Shown here: positions 17,705-25,707 of the stretch, in pieces
Layout of the letters: each line of letters opens with the position of its first letter
Position numbering within the stretch: the first letter of the stretch is position 1
From: Fodinibacter sp963834965
GTDB taxonomy: Bacteria; Actinomycetota; Actinomycetes; Actinomycetales; Dermatophilaceae
Assembly: GCA_963834965.1 (NCBI GenBank)
Contig: CAWIEI010000035.1
Coordinates: forward strand, 224,597-288,596
DNA: 64,000 nucleotides
Reading direction: 5' to 3'
Position numbers and translations under genes: made by a program
The notes under the pieces: model-generated
Seen by the model: only the letters and a program-made list of their open reading frames with translations
Database searches by the model: none
What the model was told of the DNA's origin: nothing

Positions 17705-19171
17705 ATGTCGCTTCCCGACCCGGCGCTCGTGGTGCTGGTGGGCCCCTCCGGGTCGGGCAAGTCCACCTGGGCGGCGCAGCACTACCGCGCCGAGGAGGTC
17801 GTGTCGTCCGACGCGCTGCGCGGCACCGTCGGCAGCGGCCCGCACGACCTCGACGCCTCCGCCGACGCGTTCGCCGTGCTCGAGGCGGTCGTCGCGGCCC
17901 GGCTGGGCCGCGGGCTCACCATCGTGGTCGACACCCTCGGGATGGATGCCGAGCGCCGCCGCCGCTGGTTGGCCACCGCCCGAAAGGCAGGGATGCCGGC
18001 CGCGGTCGTGCTGCTCGACACCCCCGACGAGGTGTGCCGGCGGCGCAACGCCGAGCGCGACCGGCCACTGCCCGCTCGGGCGCTGGCGGGGCAGCAGGCG
18101 CGGCGGCGGGAGGTGGCCGACGAGGTCGCGGCGGAAGGATGGGACGTCGTCCTGACGGTCACCGACGAGGCCACGGCAGCCCCGACGCCTCCCCCGGCTC
18201 CCGCCGAGGGTGTGGCCCGGGCGGGCGGGGAGCGCACGGCATCCACGGGGGTCGCGGTGGTGCTGCAGGTCTCTCGCTTCCCCTGGGGTGACGACCCGAT
18301 GGCCTGGCTGCGCGACGTCGCGCTGGCCGCCGACGAGGCCGGGTTCGCCGGGCTGGCACTGATGGACCACCTGATCCAGATCCCGCAGGTCGGGCGGGCC
18401 TGGGACCCGGTCCCCGAGCCGTGGGTGGCGCTGGGGGCCGTCGCCGGCCTCGGCACCGGGCTGCGGCTGGGCACGCTGTGCACCCCGGTCACCTTCCGGC
18501 AGCCCGGCATCACGGCGAAGGCTGCCGCCACGCTGTCCGCGCTGACCGGGGGCCGGGCGTTCGTCGGCATCGGCGCCGGCTGGTGGGAGCGCGAGCACGC
18601 GGCCTACGGGATGCCGTTCCCGCCCGCCGCGGAGCGGCTCGACGAGCTGGAGTACTCGATCCGGGTGATGCGGGCCCTGTGGGCGCCGGGCACCAAGGCG
18701 CACGCCGCCGACGGGGTGTTCCTGCCCGAGACCACCTGCTACCCGCGGCCGAGAGCCCCGATCGAGGTGGTCGTCGGCGGCAACGGTGAGCGGCGCACCC
18801 TGCGGATCGCGGCCGAGCTGGGCGATGCGTGCAACCTGACCAGGTCTGAGCCGGAGGCGTTGCGGCACAAGGTGTCTGTGCTGCACCGGCACTGCGCCGA
18901 CGTGGGGCGCGACCCGGCCGAGGTCGCCGTCACCGTGCTCGACCTGCCGGTGGTGGGCCGTGACCGGGATGACGTGTGGGCGCGGGTGGAGCGGCTGCGC
19001 GGCCGCACCAAGGCAGCGGCCTTCGCGGCGCGCACGCACGCGGGCACCGTCACCGAGCACCGGCAGCGGCACGCCGACCTGGCGGGGCTGGGGGTGTCGA
19101 CGGTCTTCCTCGCGCCCCCCGACCTGGTCGGCCCCGACGACGTGCTCGCGCTGGCCGGCCTCAACGTCTGA
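17705..19171 (+). CDS. Fusion: P-loop kinase domain + luciferase-like (F420/FMN) oxidoreductase
   Basis: A 488-aa fusion. Residues 1-160 form an AAA_33/polynucleotide-kinase-like P-loop domain: Walker A GPSGSGKST at about 13-21 and VVDTLGMDAERRRRWL as the Walker B region, with an Arg-rich lid. A Pro/Ala linker (about 160-185) leads to a luciferase-like monooxygenase barrel (about 190-485) with WGDDPMAWLRD, GLALMDHLIQIP, FVGIGAGWWEREH and VVVGGNGERRTLRIAAELGD, the last typical of coenzyme-F420-dependent members. The frame is continuous, so I see no sign that the fusion is a sequencing artefact. The reaction is unknown; phosphorylation and redox on one substrate is possible. Confidence 0.85.
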   Translation: MSLPDPALVVLVGPSGSGKSTWAAQHYRAEEVVSSDALRGTVGSGPHDLDASADAFAVLEAVVAARLGRGLTIVVDTLGMDAERRRRWLATARKAGMPAAVVLLDTPDEVCRRRNAERDRPLPARALAGQQARRREVADEVAAEGWDVVLTVTDEATAAPTPPPAPAEGVARAGGERTASTGVAVVLQVSRFPWGDDPMAWLRDVALAADEAGFAGLALMDHLIQIPQVGRAWDPVPEPWVALGAVAGLGTGLRLGTLCTPVTFRQPGITAKAAATLSALTGGRAFVGIGAGWWEREHAAYGMPFPPAAERLDELEYSIRVMRALWAPGTKAHAADGVFLPETTCYPRPRAPIEVVVGGNGERRTLRIAAELGDACNLTRSEPEALRHKVSVLHRHCADVGRDPAEVAVTVLDLPVVGRDRDDVWARVERLRGRTKAAAFAARTHAGTVTEHRQRHADLAGLGVSTVFLAPPDLVGPDDVLALAGLNV

Positions 19172-19175
19172 CCCG

Positions 19176-19202
19176 GTGTGTGCGCCCGTGGCGATCGGGT
19201 AG
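19176..19202 (+). promoter_or_regulatory. Possible SigB/SigF-type promoter
   Basis: GGTGTG (19175-19180) or GTGT (19178-19181), 15-16 nt, GGGTAG at 19197-19202, 90 nt before the membrane protein start at 19292. Same -35/-10 pair as at 21132-21158. Confidence 0.45.
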
Positions 19203-19291
19203 GGACCGCGCACGTCGAGGGCGGCTGCACCGTTGTCGGCTGCGCGCCGGAACCACACCCGGCGCTCCACCACGACCTACGGAGTTGACGA

Positions 19292-19837
19292 ATGTCCGCG
19301 TACAGCACACTGGTTCGGGCCACCCACCTGGTCACCAACGCCGCATGGTTCGGTGGGTCGCTGATGGGAGCGGTGGCGCTCAACCCGGCGAGCCGCGAGG
19401 GCGATGATGCCCGCGAGCAGGCCGACATCGCCGACGAGGGGTGGACGCAGTGGGGGCCCGTCCAGGGCGGCGCCATCGGGCTGCACCTGCTCAGCGGGAT
19501 GGCGATCCTGGCCGACAACCGGCGACGTGTCGTCGCACACCGGCCGACGAGGATCGCCGTCGTCGCCAAGACGGCGCTGACCGGGGCAGCGCTGGCGGCG
19601 AGCGCCGCCGCCTACAAGGTCGGCGCCGACCTCGGCGAGGCGCAGGAACGTGCGGACGACGACCCCGGGGCCGCCAAGCGGGCCCGGTCGCTGGGCCGGT
19701 CGATGCGCTGGCTGCAGTGGGCGACCCCGGCGACCACGGCCGGCATCCTCGTGCTCGACGCCTACCTGGGCGAGCAGCAGCGCGGCAAGGCCGGGCTGCT
19801 CGACGAGCCCACCCGGCTGCGGTCCCGGGCGGCATGA
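19292..19837 (+). CDS. Small integral membrane protein of unknown function
   Basis: A 181-aa protein with hydrophobic segments at about 5-30 (LVTNAAWFGGSLMGAVAL), 60-78, 90-110 (KTALTGAALAASAAAYKVG) and 145-160 (ATPATTAGILVLDAYLGEQQ). The positions of Asn/Trp/Gly in the first segment resemble actinobacterial conserved membrane proteins found near general-stress genes. I cannot assign a function. ATG 19292 follows a weak GGAG site. The SigB/SigF-like promoter upstream suggests stress induction. Confidence 0.75.
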   Translation: MSAYSTLVRATHLVTNAAWFGGSLMGAVALNPASREGDDAREQADIADEGWTQWGPVQGGAIGLHLLSGMAILADNRRRVVAHRPTRIAVVAKTALTGAALAASAAAYKVGADLGEAQERADDDPGAAKRARSLGRSMRWLQWATPATTAGILVLDAYLGEQQRGKAGLLDEPTRLRSRAA

Positions 19838-19886
19838 CCGCCGTCGACGGCGGCGGCACCGCACCGTCGAGGGCGCGGCGCTGGAG

Positions 19887-20157
19887 GTGAACACGCTGGC
19901 CGACGGCTTCTTCCACCTCGTCATGTGGTTCTCCGTGCTCGCCGCCGGCGTCGCGACGGTGTGGTCCTGGCAGGCGGGAGCGCCGGCGCCGAGCTGGTCG
20001 TTCAACGTCGGGCGACGACCTGGGCGCTCCGTTGCCGTGGGACATCGGGTTCGTGGTGGTCTCGGTGGTGATGGTCGCTGCCGGGTTCGTGCTGTACCGC
20101 CGGGGGGCAACGTCGATGAAGTCCGACCGGACGCTGCAGGGCACGTCGGTGCGCTGA
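19887..20157 (+). pseudogene. DUF2243 membrane protein remnant
   Basis: Two fragments of one DUF2243 protein remain in different frames. The first (19887 onward) encodes VNTLADGFFHLVMWFSVLAA and VWSWQAGAPAPSW. The second (from 20014, TGA at 20155-20157) encodes DDLGAPLPWDIGFVVVSVVM and ends AGFVLYRRG. The N-terminal part with the family's DGIVLHQ motif is gone and the central stretch between the fragments is deleted with a frame change. No start codon or ribosome site. DUF2243 function is unknown. Confidence 0.7.
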
Positions 20158-20183
20158 CCGCCCGGCGCGGCGGTCCTGCGGCG

Positions 20184-21044
20184 TCAGTCGCCGCGGGGCC
20201 GTGCGCCGGGCCGGGGGCCGGCCAGCGAGAACGTGTCGCCACGCCCCAGCGGGTGGATCCGCTCGCGCAGCCCGGCCCTGTCGGCGGCGGCGAGGAAGTC
20301 CTCGAGCGAGGAGGTGAACACGTCGTAGTCGTCGTAGTGCACCGGGATGGAGGTGCCGGCGTCCATCAGCCGCACCGCCTCGACCCCCTGGTCGGCATCC
20401 ATGGTCACCAGCACGCCCACCACCTTCGTGCCGCCGAGGTGGAAGACGGCCACGTCGAGCCTGGGGTAACGGCGCGGGATCTCGGCGAGGTCGTCGATCA
20501 GCAGGGTGTCACCGCTGATGTAGATGCGGCGCTGGGCCGCGCCCGCGCCGACCTCGAGCACGCTGCCCATCACGTCGGGCAGCGCGAAGTCGACCAGCCC
20601 CGGCCCGTGCTGGCCCGGGCACGCCGTGATCGTCATGGTGCGGCCGCCCTTGTGCAACGTCATGGTGTCCCAGGTGTCGAGCCCGACAGCCGCATCGAAG
20701 CCGAGCTCGCGCAGCTGGCCGGCCGACTGGTGGGTGGTCACGATGGGGATCGACCGCGGCAGCTGCTCCTGGGCGACGTGGTCGAAGTGGTCACCGTGGA
20801 AGTGCGAGAGCAGCACGAGGTCAGGGTCGGGCAGGTCAGAGAGCTCGACGGCCGGGTCGGTGAGCCGCGTGGTGCGCATGCCGTAGCCGATCGGCACCGA
20901 CTCGTGCCGGTGCACGAAGGTCGGGTCGGTGAGGATCGTGAAGCCCTCGACCTGCAGCAGCATTGTCGCGTTGCCGATGAACAGCAGCGAGTCCTCGGCG
21001 ACGACGTCGGCAACGGCTTGGTCAAGGGTGATGTGGTGCTCCAT
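20184..21044 (-). CDS. MBL-fold metallo-hydrolase (UlaG-like)
   Basis: A 286-aa protein with metallo-beta-lactamase fold landmarks: FIGNATMLLQVEGFTILTDP at about 22-41, the metal motif HFHGDHFDH at about 82-90, CPGQHGPG, the bridging Asp in YISGDTLL, and a final metal His in SIPVHYDDYD. It resembles the UlaG/L-ascorbate-6-phosphate-lactonase-like group of soluble hydrolases; substrate unknown. ATG 21044 has no ribosome site. GGGTAG at 21060-21055 lies 11 nt upstream, so translation may be leaderless. An alternative start at 21077 would overlap this promoter. Confidence 0.82.
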   Translation of the reverse strand: MEHHITLDQAVADVVAEDSLLFIGNATMLLQVEGFTILTDPTFVHRHESVPIGYGMRTTRLTDPAVELSDLPDPDLVLLSHFHGDHFDHVAQEQLPRSIPIVTTHQSAGQLRELGFDAAVGLDTWDTMTLHKGGRTMTITACPGQHGPGLVDFALPDVMGSVLEVGAGAAQRRIYISGDTLLIDDLAEIPRRYPRLDVAVFHLGGTKVVGVLVTMDADQGVEAVRLMDAGTSIPVHYDDYDVFTSSLEDFLAAADRAGLRERIHPLGRGDTFSLAGPRPGARPRGD

Positions 21045-21054
21045 GTGACGGGCC

Positions 21055-21081
21055 CTACCCGTTGCCGCCACCGGCATTCCG
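21055..21081 (-). promoter_or_regulatory. Weak SigB/SigF-like promoter of the MBL hydrolase gene
   Basis: Minus strand GAAT (21079-21076), 15 nt, GGGTAG (21060-21055). The -35 is poor, like the one before the SDR gene. If real, the transcript would begin about 4-5 nt before the ATG. Confidence 0.3.
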
Positions 21082-21131
21082 GGGTGGCGGGTCGCCGGGC
21101 GCCTTCACCGGGCGGCAGCTCGTCGAAGGTC

Positions 21132-21158
21132 GGTGTGAGCCGCAACGGGAACGGGTAG
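21132..21158 (+). promoter_or_regulatory. SigB/SigF-type promoter of the small acidic protein gene
   Basis: GGTGTG (21132-21137), 15 nt, GGGTAG (21153-21158), 42 nt before ATG 21201. It shares both halves with the site at 3466-3491. Confidence 0.55.
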
Positions 21159-21200
21159 GGCCGGCAGCAGATGTCGCCGACAGCACTGAGGGAGAACCGC

Positions 21201-21479
21201 ATGACGGACGCGCCGAACCACCACGAGCAGGCTGAGCAGCAGGATGCCGCCACCGAGGCGGCCCAGAACGTCGTCGACGAGGTGACGTCGTGGGAGTACA
21301 GCGCCGAGGCCGGCACCATCGAGTCGCGGCTCGACGAGGGCCTGGAGCAGGCAGGGGTCGACGTCGGTGATGAGGAACGGCAGCGGCTGGTCGACGAGAT
21401 CGACGAGGTGAAGCAGGACGAGGGCCTGGGCGCCCCCGACGTCGAGTCGGCCCATCCGGCAGACGACACCGACGCCTGA
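21201..21479 (+). CDS. Small acidic hydrophilic protein
   Basis: A 92-aa protein rich in Asp, Glu, Gln and Ala, without hydrophobic segments: a polar start (HHEQAEQQDAATEAAQN), a central helix (TIESRLDEGLEQAGVDVGDE) and a charged tail. ATG 21201 follows GAGGGAG. Position and promoter suggest stress induction; hydrophilin-like protection is only a guess. I do not recognise a named family. Confidence 0.75.
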   Translation: MTDAPNHHEQAEQQDAATEAAQNVVDEVTSWEYSAEAGTIESRLDEGLEQAGVDVGDEERQRLVDEIDEVKQDEGLGAPDVESAHPADDTDA

Positions 21480-21492
21480 GCCGACCTCGGGC

Positions 21493-22776
21493 TCAGCCCA
21501 GGTGCAGGGTGACCGGGCCACGGGTGGGGTCGGCGCCGAGCAGCACCTTCTCGGGCACCCGGAAGATGCGCCCGGGCGCCGCAGGCCAGGGCACCCGCAC
21601 CCGGCCGACCTCCACGCCACCCTGTCGCGCCAGCACCACCGGGAGGTGGCGCTGTTCGTCGAGCCACAGGAGCAGGTGCCCGCGCGGCGCGCCGCCGGCC
21701 ACCGGCACGTGCTGGGGCGTGACCCAGCGGAACGGCGGGGCCGCCGTGACGGCCAGCATCCCCAACCGGGGTTCACCCGACAACCCGGCCTCCGGACCCG
21801 CCGAAGCACCATCGCCCAGCCCACTCGCCAACCACCGCGTCACCGCGCCGGCGACGTGCCGGCCATCGAGGGCAGCACCGTCGGCGGTGTCGACGGGGTG
21901 CACCAGGTTGCCGACCGCGAACACCCCCGGCACCGACGTGCCCAGCGCCGCGTCGACGACCGGGCCGCGGGTCGCGGCATCCACATCGAGCCCCCCGAGC
22001 CGCGCCAGCTCGGAGTCGGGAACCCAGTCACCCGTCGTGATGACGGTGTCGCACTCGATGGTGCGCCGCCGCCCGGTGCCGATCTGCTCGACCTCCACCG
22101 AGCGCACCCGCTCTCGGCCGTCGATCCGCACGACCCGGGCGCCCGTGACGACCGGCGTGCGCAGCACGCTGCGGCCGAGCACGGTGACGGCCGCGTAGGC
22201 CTCCGCCTGCGGGTACCGGCTGACCAGCGCGGCCACCGCACAGCCCGCTTCCCGCAGGGTCAGCACGGCCGACCAGCTGACCAGCTCGGCGCCGATGATC
22301 ACGGCGCGGCTCCCGACAGCGGCATGGTGCAGGTGCACGAGGTTCTGCAGCTGCCCCGTGGTGTAGACGCCCTCCGGCCGGTCGCCGGGCACCAGGCGCG
22401 CGGGTCGCGGGCGCTCGCGGGCACCGGTGGCGAGCACGACGGCATCCGCCTGCACGACGCGGCGGCCGCGCGGGGAGGTGACCTCGAGGCGCCGCTCCCC
22501 CGCCCAGCCCGTCACCATCGCCCGAGTCTCGAGCACGGCGCCGGACTCGCGCGCGGATGCCGTGAGCCGGCGCGCGTACGCCGGCCCGGTGACGACGCGG
22601 CGCAGGTCGCGGAGGCCGTAGCCGAGGTGGTCGCTGTGCCGGGGGATGCCGCCGGTCTCCGCCTCGCGCTCCAGCACGAGCACCTCGCCGTCGACAGACG
22701 GTGCGAGAGCCGCGGCCGTGGTGAGGCCCGACGGCCCGCCGCCGATGACGACAACGGCGACCCGGTCACTGGTCAC
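21493..22776 (-). CDS. FAD/NAD(P)-dependent oxidoreductase (GlpB/HcnB-like), third gene of glp-like operon
   Basis: A 427-aa flavoprotein of the pyridine-nucleotide-disulfide oxidoreductase type. The FAD motif VVIGGGPSGLTTAAALAP is at about 8-25, VLATGARERPR at about 118, the NAD-binding region AVIIGAELVSWSA at about 165, and the second FAD motif VPGVFAVGNLVHP at about 290. The C-terminal 110 residues form an extra region with two Trp-rich strands. GTG 22776 overlaps the TGA of the upstream flavoprotein gene (GTGA 22773-22776). Likely works with that subunit to pass electrons from a glycerol-3-phosphate-like substrate to NAD or quinone. Confidence 0.82.
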   Translation of the reverse strand: MTSDRVAVVVIGGGPSGLTTAAALAPSVDGEVLVLEREAETGGIPRHSDHLGYGLRDLRRVVTGPAYARRLTASARESGAVLETRAMVTGWAGERRLEVTSPRGRRVVQADAVVLATGARERPRPARLVPGDRPEGVYTTGQLQNLVHLHHAAVGSRAVIIGAELVSWSAVLTLREAGCAVAALVSRYPQAEAYAAVTVLGRSVLRTPVVTGARVVRIDGRERVRSVEVEQIGTGRRRTIECDTVITTGDWVPDSELARLGGLDVDAATRGPVVDAALGTSVPGVFAVGNLVHPVDTADGAALDGRHVAGAVTRWLASGLGDGASAGPEAGLSGEPRLGMLAVTAAPPFRWVTPQHVPVAGGAPRGHLLLWLDEQRHLPVVLARQGGVEVGRVRVPWPAAPGRIFRVPEKVLLGADPTRGPVTLHLG

Positions 22777-24191
22777 GACCGTGTCCTGTCGCCTGAAAGG
22801 TGCTCGGCCAGAAGGGAACTCACGGCTGCACCGCAGAAGAACCCCTGGCACCTGCCGTTGAGCACGCGGGTGCGCCGGCGCAGGCCGTCGAGGTCGGCCG
22901 GTGGGAGGTCGGAGGCGAAGGCGTCGCGCAGCTCACCAGCGGTCACCCGCTCGCAGAAGCAGACGACGGTTCCGTAGGCCGGGTCGGCCGCGATCCGTTC
23001 GGCGTCCTGGTAGGGCCGGGTGGTGGCCTCCCCGAGGTTCGGCATCCGCGGGGGTGTCGGCAGGTCTTTGCGCTCGGCCGGGTCGAACCCGGCCTCGGCG
23101 AGCAGGCCCCGCACGTGCTCGGCGATCGCCATCCCGGCCGTGAGCCCGGTCGACCGGATGCCGCCCACGAGCACGTAACGCTGACGGGCGTCGACGTCGA
23201 TCACGTAGTCGGCGTGCTCGGTGGCGGCCCGCAGGCCCGCGTACGCCGCGGTGACCTCCTCGTCGAGCAGGTCGGGCATCAGCCGGCGACCCTTGCCGAG
23301 CAGGAACTCGAACCCGGCCTCCGACGTACCGGTGGCGCCCCTGTCGGTGAGGTCCTCGGCGGTGGGCCCCAGCATGACGTTGCCGTAGATCGTTGGGCTC
23401 ACCAGCACTCCCTTGCCCACCTTCGACGGCACCGGCAGCACGATCAGCGGCACCATCGGGCGCGCCAGCTTGTCGAACACGAGCAGCTCGCCACGGCGCG
23501 GCGTCACCGTGAAGCGGTCGTTCCCGAACAGCCGGTCGACGACGTCGGCCCCCAGCCCGGCGGCGTTGACCACCCACCGGGTGCGGATCTCGCCCCGGTC
23601 GGTCACGAGCACCGTGTGGGCCGCTGCGGCACGTACTCCGGTGACCCGGTGCCGCAGGAACAGCTCGGTACCCCGCCGGCGGGCATCGGTGGCCAGGGCG
23701 AGGGTGGTGGTCCAGGTGCAGGTGATCGACTCGCCGGGCACGGTGAGCCCTCCCAGCGCACCGGGGCCGAGCCGTGGCACCCGCCGGTAGACCTCGACGG
23801 CCCCCACCAGCTCGCAGGCTCGGTAGCCGTTGGCAACGGCCTTGTCGCGCAGGGCTGGCAGCGCGTCGAGCTCCTCATTCGTCCAGGCCACGAGCAGGGC
23901 GCCGGTGCGCTCGACCGGGATGCCGGTGCGGGCCGTGTAGGCGCCCAGCAGCTCGTAGCCGCGGGCGACCAGCCGCGACTCGAGGGTGCCCGGGGTCGCG
24001 TCGAAACCGGTGTGCAGGATGGCCGTGTTGGCCTTGCTCGTGCCGTCGCCGACATCGGAGCGCGCCTCGACGATCGCCACGCTCGCGGTCGTGCCGGCGA
24101 GCTCGCGGGCGATGGCGGCCCCCACGATGCCGCCGCCGATGACGACCACGTCGAACACCGGCGTCGAAGTAGTGGCGGCGGCTGGGTTCAC
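22773..24191 (-). CDS. FAD-dependent glycerol-3-phosphate dehydrogenase-like (GlpA-type) with BFD-like [2Fe-2S] domain
   Basis: A 472-aa protein. The FAD motif VVVIGGGIVGAAIARELAG lies at about 14-32, and NTAILHTGFDATPGTLESRL matches the DAO-type substrate domain of GlpA/LhgO. The C-terminal about 90 residues carry a BFD-like iron-sulfur motif with Cys pairs in VCFCERVTAGELRDA and GRCQGFFCGAA. Expected chemistry is oxidation of a sn-glycerol-3-phosphate-like or 2-hydroxy substrate. The start ATG overlaps the kinase stop (ATGA 24188-24191). It forms an operon with the FGGY kinase and the second flavoprotein, resembling an anaerobic-type glp module without a GlpC-like gene. Confidence 0.85.
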   Translation of the reverse strand: MNPAAATTSTPVFDVVVIGGGIVGAAIARELAGTTASVAIVEARSDVGDGTSKANTAILHTGFDATPGTLESRLVARGYELLGAYTARTGIPVERTGALLVAWTNEELDALPALRDKAVANGYRACELVGAVEVYRRVPRLGPGALGGLTVPGESITCTWTTTLALATDARRRGTELFLRHRVTGVRAAAAHTVLVTDRGEIRTRWVVNAAGLGADVVDRLFGNDRFTVTPRRGELLVFDKLARPMVPLIVLPVPSKVGKGVLVSPTIYGNVMLGPTAEDLTDRGATGTSEAGFEFLLGKGRRLMPDLLDEEVTAAYAGLRAATEHADYVIDVDARQRYVLVGGIRSTGLTAGMAIAEHVRGLLAEAGFDPAERKDLPTPPRMPNLGEATTRPYQDAERIAADPAYGTVVCFCERVTAGELRDAFASDLPPADLDGLRRRTRVLNGRCQGFFCGAAVSSLLAEHLSGDRTRS

Positions 24192-25618
24192 GAGTTCTCC
24201 TGAGCCAGAACTGCTTCCGCCAGCCGGTGCCAGCGCTCGAGATGGGTCCGCGCCCGGTCGGCGGACCAGGCCGGGGTGTAGGTGCGCTCAGGGGTCCAGC
24301 CACCGACCACGGCTGTCAGGTCGGCATCGGGCTCGAGGGCCAGTCGCGCACAGGCTGCGGCCCCGAGGGGGGTGGCGTGCGCCGACGGGTAGACCTCGAC
24401 CGGCACCTGGCACAGGTCGGCCTGCGCCTGCATCAGGGCGCTCGACCGGGTCAGCCCGCCATCCACCCGCAACCGGGTGAGGGGCGTGCCGACGTCGACT
24501 CCGACGAGCGTGGTGAGCTCGGCGACCTGACAGGCGATGCCCTCGACCAGTGCCCGAACGATTTGTCCCGCACCGGTTTCCAGTCGCAGGCCGCTGACGG
24601 TCGCCGTGGCCGTGGGGTCCCACCACGGGGCGGCCAGGCCGGCGAAGCCCGGCACGAACAACACGCCGTCGCTGCTGGGGGCGGCACCGGCATCCAGCGC
24701 AGAAGCGCTCTCGAGGAACCCCGCGTCGACGGCCCACCGCACCGCCGAGGCCGCCGTGTACACCTGGCCGTCCAGGCAGTACGACGTCCCTGACCGCAGC
24801 CGCCAGGCCACCGACGACGTCAGCCCCGATGCGGAGCGCACTGCGTCGCCGCCGGTCTGGGCGAGCACGAACGCCCCAGTGCCGAAGGTGCACTTGGCGG
24901 TGCCGGGCTCCAGGCACGCCTGGGCGAGCAGGGCGGCCTGCTGGTCGACGATCAGCCCGGTCACCGGCAGCAGGGGGCCGAAGACGTCGGTCTCCCCGAC
25001 CACCTCGTCGCTGGCGACGATGCGCGGCATCCGCTCGCCGTCGAGGCCGAACAGGTGCAGCAGCTCGGGCGACCACGCCACGGCATCGAGGTCGAGCAGC
25101 AGGGAGCGGCTCGCGGTGGAGGCGTCGGTCACGAACGCCCCGCACAGCTGGTGCACCAGCCAGGTGTCGGTGGTGGTGACCACGCCCTCGGTGGTCAGGG
25201 TGTCGCGCAGCCAGCGCATCTTCGGCGCCGAGAAGTACGGGTCGAGCTCGAGCCCGGTGAGGTCGTGCACCCGGTCGCGGTGTGCGGTGTTGCGGCGGCA
25301 CCACGGCTCGGCCCGCCGGTCCTGCCAGACGACCACCCGGGTCAGCGGTCGCCCGGTGGCGGGGGCCCACGCCAGCACGCTCTCGCCCTGGTTCGCCAGA
25401 GCGACGGCCTGCACCGGCACCGCCGCGTGCTCGAGCGCGCGGCGGCCGGCGGTGATGACCGAGTCGAGCAGAGCCTGTGGGTCCTGCTCGACCGCGCCGC
25501 CCTCGAGGTAGCGCGGGCGCAGCGGCACCTCCGCCGCCGACAGCACCGTGCCCGCAGCGTCGACGACGACCGCCTTGGTGCCCGACGTGCCCTGGTCGAC
25601 GGCGAGCACGGTCGTCAC
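24188..25618 (-). CDS. FGGY-family carbohydrate kinase, glycerol-kinase-like
   Basis: A 476-aa ATP-dependent sugar or polyol kinase. VLAVDQGTSGTKAVVVDAAG at the N-terminus is the phosphate-1 motif. ALANQGESVLAW and VVVWQDRRAEPWC match the glycerol kinase substrate region, IVDQQAALLAQ and KCTFGTGAFVL the ATP domain, and LRVDGGLTRSSALMQ the FGGY signature. Glycerol is likely because of the two downstream GlpA/GlpB-like flavoproteins, but other polyols are possible. GTG 25618 has only a weak ribosome site. A 13-codon frame (ATG 25656 to TGA 25615) overlaps this GTG and could couple translation. Confidence 0.85.
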   Translation of the reverse strand: MTTVLAVDQGTSGTKAVVVDAAGTVLSAAEVPLRPRYLEGGAVEQDPQALLDSVITAGRRALEHAAVPVQAVALANQGESVLAWAPATGRPLTRVVVWQDRRAEPWCRRNTAHRDRVHDLTGLELDPYFSAPKMRWLRDTLTTEGVVTTTDTWLVHQLCGAFVTDASTASRSLLLDLDAVAWSPELLHLFGLDGERMPRIVASDEVVGETDVFGPLLPVTGLIVDQQAALLAQACLEPGTAKCTFGTGAFVLAQTGGDAVRSASGLTSSVAWRLRSGTSYCLDGQVYTAASAVRWAVDAGFLESASALDAGAAPSSDGVLFVPGFAGLAAPWWDPTATATVSGLRLETGAGQIVRALVEGIACQVAELTTLVGVDVGTPLTRLRVDGGLTRSSALMQAQADLCQVPVEVYPSAHATPLGAAACARLALEPDADLTAVVGGWTPERTYTPAWSADRARTHLERWHRLAEAVLAQENS

Positions 25619-25707
25619 GGGGTCGCCCGCTCGACGAGGGCCACGACATCGGTCATGGGCAGCAACGTAGTCCCACCTGCGACCGCGGAGCTGGACGCCC
25701 CGGTGGG

